Source: Prevotellaceae bacterium UBA1743 (GTDB lineage: Bacteria > Bacteroidota > Bacteroidia > Bacteroidales > Bacteroidaceae). From it: DNA of 18,745 nt. The notes beneath the pieces were generated by a model. The model searched no databases. It had not been told where the DNA came from and was given only the letters and a program-made list of their open reading frames with translations. The position numbers were made by a program, and so were the translations under genes. Shown here piece after piece: positions 8,668 through 16,654 of this stretch (position 1 is its first letter; each line of letters starts with the position of its first letter). The stretch spans positions 958-19,702 of the forward strand of contig DCHV01000033.1 in the NCBI GenBank assembly GCA_002314945.1, read 5' to 3'.

Positions 8668-9840
8668 TCATTTGAAGACACGCTTCACAGCCTCCAAGAA
8701 CCCATAGCCATTCTCTTCATCGGGTTCCAGATAACTACCTTCTGCCCACTCATTCCATGCGTTGATGGTGATGAGGGGAGGTTGTTGGGGATGACTATCC
8801 ACATACTCTCGTGCTTTGAGCAAGAAATTCTCGAATTTTTGAGGCGAGATATTATGAATAACTGGCAACACAGGATAAGAAACGGGATAACGTGGATTAC
8901 AATCCCAGTCAATCGAAACATGCGGGAAATAGGGCACAGAGAAGTCACTATCATACTTCTGCCAAAAAGTAATGGCTTCGTTTCCCCAATCAAGGTAGTC
9001 ACGACCTGTAGGCACAAGATGGCACCACTGATAGTTGGTGAGACTATTGAAGCCTAAATAATTAACCGTATGATCCTGTGTTTCCGTTTTGTCACCTGGT
9101 GTACCAGACAACGTAGAAGGCAAAGCCGCCCAAACGATAGCTTGAAGATGCAATCCCGGCAAACCCGCGTCTATACATTTCTGGCGAAATGATTGTAGGG
9201 CATCGCGTGCAGCTTCTATTCCCCCCATACCACGAATAAAGGTACCGATCTCATAGATAGCGAAAACAGGACATCCTTCAATACGATAGTAGTTGGGTTG
9301 TTTGAAATAGTCATTTATCAAATGATCCGTGAACGAATCGAACGTCTTTCGGTCTGTCTCTCCCTGCCAATACACCTTACTCTTGTCCGGCTCATTACGA
9401 TCAATATACGTATTGAGCGTATGGTTGGCCCACATGAGGTAGAAATTCATCTTTTTGGAATTCTTTGCTTGTAGAAAGCCCTTATTGAGCACATCTTCCA
9501 AGAAAGGACGTCCTTCGTACCAATACCAATCGAAGATAAAGGTATTTACTCCATATTTGGTGGCTGTACGAATTATCTTTTCCTGCATTTTGGGTGAAGA
9601 CTCGTCAAAATAGCCCCACAATGGGACGCGAGGTTGGCGATGTCCTTCAAACCGAGGAGTGGAATTGCAGATTCCCTCCCATTCACCCTTGTGTTCGGCA
9701 AAAACGCCCAGCTCTTGAAATCGGGGATCATCGTAATAGGCAGGCCACACGTAAGCAGCTACATCGTACTTCTTTTTTTCCTTCCCTATAAAGGGGAGTG
9801 ACAAAAGAAATGCAAAAAGGAATATCAAACTTCTCTTCAT
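8668..9840 (-). CDS. Secreted glycoside hydrolase family 99-like / WbsX-type protein
   Basis: 390 residues. The N-terminal hydrophobic stretch (SLIFLFAFLLSLPFIG) is a likely signal peptide or membrane anchor. The body has the GH99-like/WbsX pattern: KYDVAAYVWPAYYDDPRF at the N-terminus, RVPLWGYFDESSPKMQEKI, GVNTFIFDWYWYEGRPFLE, and near the C-terminus the signature NAWNEWAEGSYLEPDEE (about residues 361-377). Glu364 and Glu367 are three residues apart, the same spacing as the catalytic Glu pair of GH99 endo-mannanases, so I infer a hydrolase. Database names for this family often mention LPS biosynthesis because the domain also occurs in WbsX proteins from polysaccharide gene clusters, but a signal sequence and the neighbouring secreted GH2 enzyme favour extracytoplasmic glycan hydrolysis. 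The substrate is unknown. It is a single-gene unit with its own promoter. Confidence 0.85.
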   Translation of the reverse strand: MKRSLIFLFAFLLSLPFIGKEKKKYDVAAYVWPAYYDDPRFQELGVFAEHKGEWEGICNSTPRFEGHRQPRVPLWGYFDESSPKMQEKIIRTATKYGVNTFIFDWYWYEGRPFLEDVLNKGFLQAKNSKKMNFYLMWANHTLNTYIDRNEPDKSKVYWQGETDRKTFDSFTDHLINDYFKQPNYYRIEGCPVFAIYEIGTFIRGMGGIEAARDALQSFRQKCIDAGLPGLHLQAIVWAALPSTLSGTPGDKTETQDHTVNYLGFNSLTNYQWCHLVPTGRDYLDWGNEAITFWQKYDSDFSVPYFPHVSIDWDCNPRYPVSYPVLPVIHNISPQKFENFLLKAREYVDSHPQQPPLITINAWNEWAEGSYLEPDEENGYGFLEAVKRVFK

Positions 9841-9872
9841 ACAAAATTGTTATTTTCGATTTTCATTCATTG

Positions 9873-9904
9873 CAAAGTTACCAATAATTTCACAAACACT
9901 AAAA
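9873..9904 (-). promoter_or_regulatory. Probable promoter of the GH99-like gene
   Basis: TAACTTTG at 9873-9880 on the minus strand is a full match to the Bacteroidota -7 element and would start transcription near 9866, about 25 bases before the ATG. The -33 region at the right distance (about 9901-9904) is T-rich but lacks TTTG, so this promoter may be weak or depend on an activator. Confidence 0.55.
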
Positions 9905-9923
9905 CATCCGTCATGTTTTTTCT

Positions 9924-9952
9924 AAAAAAACTGATCCGTGATACGAACGGAT
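9924..9952 (-). terminator. Probable intrinsic terminator of the outer-membrane barrel gene
   Basis: On the minus strand, ATCCGT (9947-9952), a seven-base loop and ACGGAT (9934-9939) form a 6-bp stem, followed after CAG by seven consecutive T (9924-9930). It lies about 50 bases after the barrel gene's stop and before the GH99-like promoter. The stem is short, so efficiency may be modest. The left arm is the last copy of the adjacent 11-bp tandem repeat; the other copies contain the same arm sequence. Confidence 0.55.
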
Positions 9953-9986
9953 TACGAACGGATTACGAACGGATTGCGAACGGATT
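9943..9986. repeat. Tandem repeat, four copies of an 11-bp unit
   Basis: The unit ACGAACGGATT occurs three times without change (9943-9953, 9954-9964, 9965-9975), then once with the first base changed to G (9976-9986), followed by a four-base fragment of a fifth copy ending at 9990. The array occupies most of the gap between the barrel gene's stop codon (10004) and the GH99-like promoter. The period is close to one helical turn. Each copy contains ACGGAT, complementary to ATCCGT at 9934-9939. Open frames crossing the array give repetitive peptides with no sign of being real proteins. Confidence 0.9.
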
Positions 9987-10003
9987 GCGAAGACCTTCGA
10001 CTT

Positions 10004-12856
10004 TCACATCTCAGCTGGATGAGCCAACTCCATGTGTGGTTCCATATTCTCGTTATCAGGTCTTCTGCGCTTTCCCCCGAAACGTCCAAATCGATAGTTG
10101 ATACTGAGCATCCAGTAACTAAAAACGCTTTCTGTACGAGTATCTGATCGATTTGTGGCCGAGATATGACGACTCACGTTGTCGCGTTGTCCTAAGATAT
10201 CATGTGCGCGCAAGGAGATCGTTAAGTTTTTCCGAGGAAGAAGACGCTGACTAATGTTGGCACCCCAGATTAGTTCATTGGTATTCATAGCCTGATCGGA
10301 ATATCCGCGACGGCTCTGTTCGTGGATATCGCTTCCCAGGGTCATATTCCATGGAAACTGGAACATCACACTTGCTCCATACGAAAAATGATAGGTATCC
10401 AGATTGCTTGCACTACTGTTATTGTTACGGCTATGGTTGTAGCGAAAGGAGCCATCGGTATTCACTTCCACCCAATCATTGCGGAACGTAAAGCGTAGAT
10501 GTTCGCTGGCATGGACACCTCGCGTACGGTTTTTGAGTGTTTCCTTGCTTGCACTTCGATATACATACCCCACCGCATTGGACATACTTCCTTGCGTATT
10601 GGTATTCCACCTGAAACGCTGGTCACCGACGAATGCACTATTGTAGTTGAAACTTGCATTTCCATTCCAGTTGCCATTTATATTTTCGGGACGACTCACA
10701 CGTCCACCTGTTTCCTCGTTGTATTCTGTACGATTGCTTACGCTATTGCTGGTTGTATGAAACTGGACGCTGGCGGCAAGTGATCGTTGGAATTCTGTAA
10801 TACTCTTGCGGTAGTTTGCCTCGACATTCTGTGTGAAGGAAGGTTTCAATTCGGGATTGCCAAGACGGATATTCAAAGGATCGGCATTGCTCAACGTATC
10901 GGGAATGAGATTGGTAATACTGGGTTGTCCCGTCTGTCCTCCATACCGAAAATCAAGTTGTTCCTCACGTGAGAAACGATAGCGGAAATTTATGGTAGGT
11001 GAAGCGTTTACCACGCTACGCCGCACGTCGTAGTGTTTGACTCCTTTATTGTAATCCACTTGATTGATCTGAGGTTGTACATTTACTCCTGCTGTAAGAC
11101 GATACCGAGTGCGCACCATACGCAACTGCAGACTTGCATCATGGTTTTGATAGTGATTGGTCGTATAGTTGCATTGAGCCACGTCTGGTGTGGCATATAA
11201 ACTCATCTGACGGAAATTGTCGAGTGTCACCCCATACTGGGTATTGTATGGGTCGAAAATGGAACTTACGGCACGATTATGGTCAGTAAACCGGTAGTTA
11301 TAGCGGTAACTCATCTGCAGGTAGAGGCGGTCGCCCACAGGCTCTGTATAGGAGAGTCTTACTCCATAGGAATGATTACGACCATGCGAATTGTTGAACT
11401 GAGTCTTCCGATAGATTGAGTCCGACCCGCTCATGGCTAAAATACGATAGTAATCAACCTGACTATACTGACTCCCTTGATCATCATTTGCACCAAAACC
11501 GCCGTTTAGATTAAGAGTGACATTACGACCTGGCTTGTGCAGTTTGCGATTGATTTGTAGCGAAGCGGACCCACTATGATTGTCACTCTCGTTATGGTTT
11601 GCTCCCATACGATGGTTCACTCCAATCTTCTTGGCCAGCGAATCCACTTGTGCAAGCGGATCGCTTATACCAGGGTACTCATAGGGATTTTCTCGAAAGG
11701 ATGCACTCTCGTTGTTTCCTTCACTACGACCTGTACCCAACGAAAACTCTGGCTGAAAGAGAATATTGGTCATCGTATCTGGTTTCCACTCTACTTTTAG
11801 ATGAAGGTTGTAGTTGTTGTTATGATTTGAACCTCTGTTATAACTGTTACTGTATGCTGCGTTCTTATTCTCAAAAGATTGCCGGTTAGAGGAAGACTCA
11901 CTTTTTCCTTGATTCCATTTTCCTGTAAGACCTCCATTCAGTTCCAGCACCTTTTTCTTTTCATAGTTAAGTGTGAGTCCCCCACTCTGCTGGTTATTCA
12001 TACCATTTCCATCGGTATTGTTTGCGCTGGCTACGGCAGAGAATTTCTGTTCACCCTTGAACAAGTTCGCCATACCTCTTCCTTGATAACGATCATTAGT
12101 ACCATAACCACCAGAAGCATTTCCAATCCATCCCTTTTTCTTGTTTTTTTTGACAGCAAGATTGAGAACTGTTTTCTCATTACCATCGTCAATCCCCGTG
12201 ATACGTGACATATCACTCTGTCGGTCGTATGCCTTCACTTTATCTATTATCTCGGCAGGCAGATTCTTAAGGATCAGTTCACGATTATTTCCATAGAACT
12301 CTTTTCCATCGACCAATATCTGACTGATACTTTTTCCGTTCCACGTATAATTACCATCCTCATCCACTACGATACCTGGCAGTTTCTTCAGCAGTTCCTC
12401 TACCATAGCTCCATCAGGAAGTTTGAATGCATCTGCATTGTACTGTACCGTGTCGTCCACTACTGTCATCTCAGGCATCTGACCGTTTATGACCGTTTCC
12501 TTCATCATAGTAGCCTCCTCGCGCATGAGGATGTCATCTACCTTGAAGTTGCCTGACTTCCGAGGCAATTTGAGTGTAAAAGCCTGTTCTTTGTAACCCA
12601 TAAAAGACACCTTGAGAGTGTAGGTGCCAGAAGGAATTTTAGGTAGAAGGAACTGTCCGTTCTTTTGTGTAACATTAGCGCTCACAAGTACCTCTTTCTC
12701 ATCAAGCAATCTAACACTTGCCCCAGGAAGAGGTTGGAGAGTGGAATGTTCAAATATTGTCCCACGAACATTCAATTCTAATGTATCCTTAGAAACAACT
12801 TGTCCCATGACATACATGGAACAAAGGAACAAGAAAGAAAAAAGGACGCTTCGCAT
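10004..12856 (-). CDS. Outer-membrane beta-barrel protein with carboxypeptidase-regulatory-like and plug domains (TonB-receptor-like)
   Basis: 950 residues from the ATG at 12854-12856; a GTG four codons upstream is also in frame but gives a less typical signal peptide (MRSVLFSFLFLCSMYVMGQ fits well from the ATG). Residues about 28-105 are a CarboxypepD_reg-like Ig fold (PLPGASVRLLDE, NGQFLLPKIPSGTYTLKVSF, MGYKEQ). A plug-like region follows (LLKKLPGIVVDEDGNYTWNG, ILVDGKEFYGNN, LPAEIIDKVKAYDRQSDMS). The remaining 650 or so residues alternate as a long outer-membrane barrel rich in Asn, Ser, Tyr and Arg, ending in the aromatic strand MLSINYRFGRF. This matches the OMP_b-brl_3 type of Bacteroidota barrels rather than SusC, and no SusD gene is adjacent. 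A charged tail of about 24 residues follows the last strand. The substrate is unknown; import or surface assembly are both possible. Confidence 0.9.
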   Translation of the reverse strand: MRSVLFSFLFLCSMYVMGQVVSKDTLELNVRGTIFEHSTLQPLPGASVRLLDEKEVLVSANVTQKNGQFLLPKIPSGTYTLKVSFMGYKEQAFTLKLPRKSGNFKVDDILMREEATMMKETVINGQMPEMTVVDDTVQYNADAFKLPDGAMVEELLKKLPGIVVDEDGNYTWNGKSISQILVDGKEFYGNNRELILKNLPAEIIDKVKAYDRQSDMSRITGIDDGNEKTVLNLAVKKNKKKGWIGNASGGYGTNDRYQGRGMANLFKGEQKFSAVASANNTDGNGMNNQQSGGLTLNYEKKKVLELNGGLTGKWNQGKSESSSNRQSFENKNAAYSNSYNRGSNHNNNYNLHLKVEWKPDTMTNILFQPEFSLGTGRSEGNNESASFRENPYEYPGISDPLAQVDSLAKKIGVNHRMGANHNESDNHSGSASLQINRKLHKPGRNVTLNLNGGFGANDDQGSQYSQVDYYRILAMSGSDSIYRKTQFNNSHGRNHSYGVRLSYTEPVGDRLYLQMSYRYNYRFTDHNRAVSSIFDPYNTQYGVTLDNFRQMSLYATPDVAQCNYTTNHYQNHDASLQLRMVRTRYRLTAGVNVQPQINQVDYNKGVKHYDVRRSVVNASPTINFRYRFSREEQLDFRYGGQTGQPSITNLIPDTLSNADPLNIRLGNPELKPSFTQNVEANYRKSITEFQRSLAASVQFHTTSNSVSNRTEYNEETGGRVSRPENINGNWNGNASFNYNSAFVGDQRFRWNTNTQGSMSNAVGYVYRSASKETLKNRTRGVHASEHLRFTFRNDWVEVNTDGSFRYNHSRNNNSSASNLDTYHFSYGASVMFQFPWNMTLGSDIHEQSRRGYSDQAMNTNELIWGANISQRLLPRKNLTISLRAHDILGQRDNVSRHISATNRSDTRTESVFSYWMLSINYRFGRFGGKRRRPDNENMEPHMELAHPAEM

Positions 12857-12890
12857 GGGCACTATCACATAGCCTAAATAAATGATGAAG

Positions 12891-12922
12891 CAAATCGTAA
12901 AAAGTTTAAAGGGCTGAACAAA
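12891..12922 (-). promoter_or_regulatory. Possible promoter of the barrel gene, overlapping the upstream terminator
   Basis: On the minus strand, TTTG (12919-12922), a 19-base spacer and TACGATTTG (12891-12899) resemble the Bacteroidota promoter, but the -7 element has one extra base compared with TAnnTTTG. The -33 TTTG lies in the loop and stem edge of the beta-galactosidase terminator. A start near 12884 would give a leader of about 28 bases. Confidence 0.4.
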
Positions 12923-12934
12923 CCGTTCAGCCCT
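12899..12934 (-). terminator. Intrinsic terminator of the beta-galactosidase gene
   Basis: A perfect 10-bp stem with arms AGGGCTGAAC (12910-12919) and GTTCAGCCCT (12925-12934) and a 5-base loop starts 7 bases after the beta-galactosidase stop. Read on the minus strand it is followed by a T-rich run (TTAAACTTTTT). It separates this gene from the barrel gene, whose start codon is about 55 bases beyond the stem. Confidence 0.85.
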
Positions 12935-12940
12935 CCAAAC

Positions 12941-15900
12941 TCATTCCTTTTCTATTCTAAACGAATATTTATACGTTGTACCTTTCTGTATCTCGTAGGG
13001 AGGAAGTACTTCCGAACGACTGACGCCACGCTGAATACAATCGAGGCAAAGTACTACCTCAGGTCGATGTATATTAGGTTGTTCGTGGCAATAGCGTGCC
13101 TGCCACAAATCGGGATCGGTATAATGCAATGCGGAGAAATCGAATGTACGACCAGCCGTAAAACGGATACCTTTTCCCGAATCATCCTTCAGTATGAGGT
13201 AGCGTACATCACATCGTTCACCCATCGTTTGAGATCGGACATACCATTCGCGCATATCTTCCACCGTGGAGTGATAGAGACTCACGTATGCGGCATTCTT
13301 TCGATCCTGATAGTTCTCCATCGGGCCACGTCCGAACCATTGCAACTGCTCCAATTGGGGATTGAGATGCATTTCAAGTCCCAATCGAGGCAGGTCGAAA
13401 TCATCAGCTGTCTGGAATGAGGCATCCACATCCACTACGCCTGATGCGTACAACGTATATTTTAGCGTATGGGGTACATCCTGCTCACCCACCTTAGCTA
13501 CCAAAGAAACGTTCACGGTGACAGACATATTATCCTCGGCCTTCTCCCACGAGAAGTCAAGCAATTCATATTGAGTGTCTATCCATTCCTGTTCATCGGG
13601 ATTGATGGAACGATACCAATTGAGTTGCGGACCCATCTGACAGAAGAGCATCTCGCGTCCCTCATAACGAAGCGAAATCATCTTTCCATTCTTCGAATCA
13701 AAACAGCAACGGAAAGTGGGGTTCTCTATCGTCAGATAGCGACGACCTTGGTAATAGGCTTGTAGCGGTTTGTCACCACAATTGTTCAGAGTAGGCAGTT
13801 CCATACGTTCCACCTCATTCAGAGCCACCTGTTCGGAAGCTACCTCATGGCCTTTGTCTGCCCACAACATATCATGGGAGAGACGGACGCTCATCGTGAG
13901 GAAATACTCTTTGCCTGCCTCATATTCCGAAGGACAATTCTCCAACTGGCACATTACCTTTTCACCTGGCTTGCAGTTGGGAAGAGACATTTCACCTTCC
14001 TTTACTATCACGCCTTCCTTCTCCACCTGATAATGCAGCACAAATTCCGACAGATTATAGTCGGTATAGCGGTTGTGTAACTGCAACTTACCATCGCCTT
14101 GCCATGCAAGAGTGATATATTGGTAATTCTTCTTCAGGTCAAGCAATTTGGGCGTTACCTTTCGGTCGGGAGTAACAAGTCCCTGACAGCAATCGTCATC
14201 ATCATTGGGAGCATCGCCAAAACCGCCTCCATAATAGAAATGGTCGGCAGGATAGCTAGGACGATTGATGGCATGGTCGTTCCAATCCCACACACAAGCC
14301 CCTATCATGCGCTCCGACTCAAACTCAATGTAATCCATATATTCCTTGGCATTGAGGGAGCTATTACCGCCTGACATACCATATTCACAGATAAAATAGG
14401 GTTTCCCGTTGGGCTTCTTATCCAGTTTTCTGATACCTCCCTGCGAGGGGTACATCTCACTATCCATATCCACGATCTCGCTATCACCCTCGTAATGCAC
14501 CAGACGATCATCCATGCTCTTGATGGCCTTGTATTCAGCCAAGAGATTACAACCCTTGCCCGATTCGTTCCCCAACGACCAGAATACGACAGATGGATGA
14601 TTTCGGTCGCGGCAAACCATACGCACTCCACGATCCACGTATGCCGATTCCCAAGAAGGCACATCCGAGATAGCCGTACATCCGTGACACTCCACATCAC
14701 CCTCGTCCATCACATACACACCATAATAATCATACAAGGCGTAAGTCTTTGGACTCTGGGGATAATGGCTGGTACGCACCAGATTGATATTATGACGCTT
14801 GAACATCAGAATATCCTGAATCATACATTCCACAGGCAGAGTACGTCCATACTTGGGGTGCATTTCGTGACGGTCGGTTCCCTTGAAAACAACTTTCTTG
14901 CCATTGATATATACCTTGTTATCCACAAGTGTAATCTGTCGAAAACCATGTTGCTGATAAAGAGCTTCGATAGTATTACCCTCCCTGTCAAGCAAGGCAA
15001 TCTGTACAGTATAGAGGTAAGGGGTCTCTGCACTCCATAGACAAGGTGCATCCACATCAAGTGACAATTTCACTTGAGCTTTCCCGGAACTTTTGATTGG
15101 AGTTGCATCCTGTGTAGATTTTGCCACCTGTTTTCCCTCTGCATCAAGTAGGGTAACCTGCACGCTACCTACCTCCTGCCGTTTGCCCGAATTGAGCAAT
15201 TCAGCACAAACTTCGAGGCTCGCCTTGTCTAATGAATTCCCAAATCGTGAAGAAAGCACCACATCACGAACATGAAGTTTGGGTGTAGCCACGAGATACA
15301 CGTCACGCAGAATACCCATCAATCGGAACATATCCTGATCCTCGATAAAACTACCATCGCACCATTTGTACACCTCTACAGCTACCGTATTCTTGCCACG
15401 ATGCACGTAAGGTGTGATATCAAACTCGGCATCGCTCGTAGAAACCTGACTGTATCCCACTTTACGTCCGTTCACCCACACATACATAGCGCTGGCTACT
15501 CCGTCGAAATGAATGAAGACCTCCTTACCATCCCAATCCTCGGGGAGCGTAAAGTCCTTGCGATATGAACCAATCGGATTGCGTTCCACCTCGGAAGTGT
15601 ATCCAATGGTTGGCTGGATAAAAGGAGGGTTGCAACGGAAAGGATAGTTGGCATTGGAATAGATGGCAGTACCATATCCCAAAGTCTCAATTGTAGAAGG
15701 AACAGGAATAGTTTCCCATGTACTATCGTCGAAGTCCTTGCGCCAGAAATCCATGGGTCGTTCCTCGGGACAACGTGACCAATGAAATTTCCAGTCGCCA
15801 TTGAGAAGTCGATAGAGACTCGAACTGGGATATTCCCATGCCCGGCGATAGGCTGGATCCGCCATCATTTCATCCGTAGAGGCGTATGGAACGAAGGTGA

Positions 15901-16489
15901 CATGTCCGTCCAACTTATTGATAGCAAAGACATGTTCATTCTCCCAATCGTTCTTACTGGAAGTCTTGTTCAGTTCGAAATCAAACGTACCCTTTGCCTT
16001 GCGTATCATCCATCGTTGGCCCTTGTCCTGCGCATCGGGAAGCATCTGGAATACCACGGGATCTTTTTCGCCTTTTACATCCTTGATTCCCATATTGTAC
16101 CCTGTCACCACGCTTGTGAGTGTATAGGAATCATCCGATTGTTCAGTCAGAACCCACAATTGATTTTTGTTGCCAGCGAATGCATTCCATTGTAGCACAG
16201 GACATACCTTGTTCCCCTCTCCCGAGTAGTCAATACCCATTTGTGTGAGTGGACTTTTGAAAAGGCAAGTGTCTCCTCCTATTGAAAGGATCTCCCACAT
16301 CTGCGAACTTTTCCCTTCGACCGGTTGTGAGGCATACAGAAGACTCTCTTGATAATACGACCCACGGTTGTCCATCGACAAACCGGAAAGGGTGGAAATC
16401 TCATACAAGACTCCTGGTTCAAACTTCTGTGCTTCGGCTACAGACGCCAAGAGAAATGCCATAAGGGGCAAAAACAAAACTTTTTTCAT
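12941..16489 (-). CDS. Secreted GH2 beta-galactosidase-type enzyme with ricin-like N-terminal domain
   Basis: 1182 residues. The signal peptide (VLFLPLMAFLLASVAEA) is cut near residue 20, with no lipobox. Residues about 22-165 resemble a ricin-type beta-trefoil, with three QxW motifs at 63-65, 110-112 and 158-160. A LacZ-type GH2 enzyme follows: sugar-binding jelly roll (about 220-410), Ig-like domain, TIM barrel from about 520 with TDRHEMHPKYGR, NLVRTSHYPQ and DEGDVECHGC, acid/base Glu642 in SLGNESGKG, nucleophile Glu702 in ICEYGMSGGN, then the linker and Bgal_small_N domain at the C-terminus (LNWYRSINPDEQEW, GLEMHLNP, WFGRGPMENYQDRK). All catalytic parts are intact. It should remove terminal beta-galactose, or a similar sugar, from glycans outside the cytoplasm; exact specificity in GH2 cannot be read from sequence. 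It has its own promoter and terminator, so it is monocistronic. Confidence 0.94.
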   Translation of the reverse strand: MKKVLFLPLMAFLLASVAEAQKFEPGVLYEISTLSGLSMDNRGSYYQESLLYASQPVEGKSSQMWEILSIGGDTCLFKSPLTQMGIDYSGEGNKVCPVLQWNAFAGNKNQLWVLTEQSDDSYTLTSVVTGYNMGIKDVKGEKDPVVFQMLPDAQDKGQRWMIRKAKGTFDFELNKTSSKNDWENEHVFAINKLDGHVTFVPYASTDEMMADPAYRRAWEYPSSSLYRLLNGDWKFHWSRCPEERPMDFWRKDFDDSTWETIPVPSTIETLGYGTAIYSNANYPFRCNPPFIQPTIGYTSEVERNPIGSYRKDFTLPEDWDGKEVFIHFDGVASAMYVWVNGRKVGYSQVSTSDAEFDITPYVHRGKNTVAVEVYKWCDGSFIEDQDMFRLMGILRDVYLVATPKLHVRDVVLSSRFGNSLDKASLEVCAELLNSGKRQEVGSVQVTLLDAEGKQVAKSTQDATPIKSSGKAQVKLSLDVDAPCLWSAETPYLYTVQIALLDREGNTIEALYQQHGFRQITLVDNKVYINGKKVVFKGTDRHEMHPKYGRTLPVECMIQDILMFKRHNINLVRTSHYPQSPKTYALYDYYGVYVMDEGDVECHGCTAISDVPSWESAYVDRGVRMVCRDRNHPSVVFWSLGNESGKGCNLLAEYKAIKSMDDRLVHYEGDSEIVDMDSEMYPSQGGIRKLDKKPNGKPYFICEYGMSGGNSSLNAKEYMDYIEFESERMIGACVWDWNDHAINRPSYPADHFYYGGGFGDAPNDDDDCCQGLVTPDRKVTPKLLDLKKNYQYITLAWQGDGKLQLHNRYTDYNLSEFVLHYQVEKEGVIVKEGEMSLPNCKPGEKVMCQLENCPSEYEAGKEYFLTMSVRLSHDMLWADKGHEVASEQVALNEVERMELPTLNNCGDKPLQAYYQGRRYLTIENPTFRCCFDSKNGKMISLRYEGREMLFCQMGPQLNWYRSINPDEQEWIDTQYELLDFSWEKAEDNMSVTVNVSLVAKVGEQDVPHTLKYTLYASGVVDVDASFQTADDFDLPRLGLEMHLNPQLEQLQWFGRGPMENYQDRKNAAYVSLYHSTVEDMREWYVRSQTMGERCDVRYLILKDDSGKGIRFTAGRTFDFSALHYTDPDLWQARYCHEQPNIHRPEVVLCLDCIQRGVSRSEVLPPYEIQKGTTYKYSFRIEKE

Positions 16490-16511
16490 ACAAATACTAT
16501 ATTATTTGCCA

Positions 16512-16543
16512 CAAAGGTACGATTAAACGTCCGAAAAAACAAA
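16512..16543 (-). promoter_or_regulatory. Promoter of the beta-galactosidase gene
   Basis: On the minus strand, TTTG (16540-16543), a 20-base spacer and TACCTTTG (16512-16519) match the Bacteroidota consensus fully. The expected start is near 16505, about 16 bases before the ATG at 16487-16489. It shares the 15-mer TTAATCGTACCTTTG with the PBP promoter. Confidence 0.8.
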
Positions 16544-16618
16544 TGATTATTTGATTTTCAAGGATGAACACCTTCGAACAGGTATCACAAGACAAGAGAC
16601 CTATACTTGGCAGATACG

Positions 16619-16649
16619 AAAAAAAGGGCAACACGTCTCGGTGTTGCCC
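16619..16649 (-). terminator. Strong intrinsic terminator of the GH88-GH123-like gene
   Basis: A perfect 9-bp stem with arms GGGCAACAC (16626-16634) and GTGTTGCCC (16641-16649) and a 6-base loop begins 5 bases after the stop codon. On the minus strand it is followed directly by seven T (16619-16625). It separates this gene from the beta-galactosidase gene. The 16544-16618 stretch between terminator and promoter shows nothing further. Confidence 0.9.
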
Positions 16650-16654
16650 CTTGT

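Noticed and set aside
8668..9840. LPS-biosynthetic glycosyltransferase (WbsX label)
   Set aside because: The protein has an export signal and a GH99-like Glu pair, and no other O-antigen gene is nearby, so a hydrolase is the better reading, though not proven.
9943..9986. CRISPR array
   Set aside because: The 11-bp units are directly adjacent with no spacers and no cas gene is present.
9847..10147. Two short plus-strand frames encoding repetitive peptides such as NGLRTDYERI
   Set aside because: They are translations of the 11-bp tandem repeat in different frames, cross the promoter and terminator of flanking genes, and overlap the end of the barrel gene.
10004..12856. SusC of a polysaccharide utilisation locus
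   Set aside because: No SusD gene is next to it and the barrel resembles the OMP_b-brl_3 type; terminators separate it from the enzymes.
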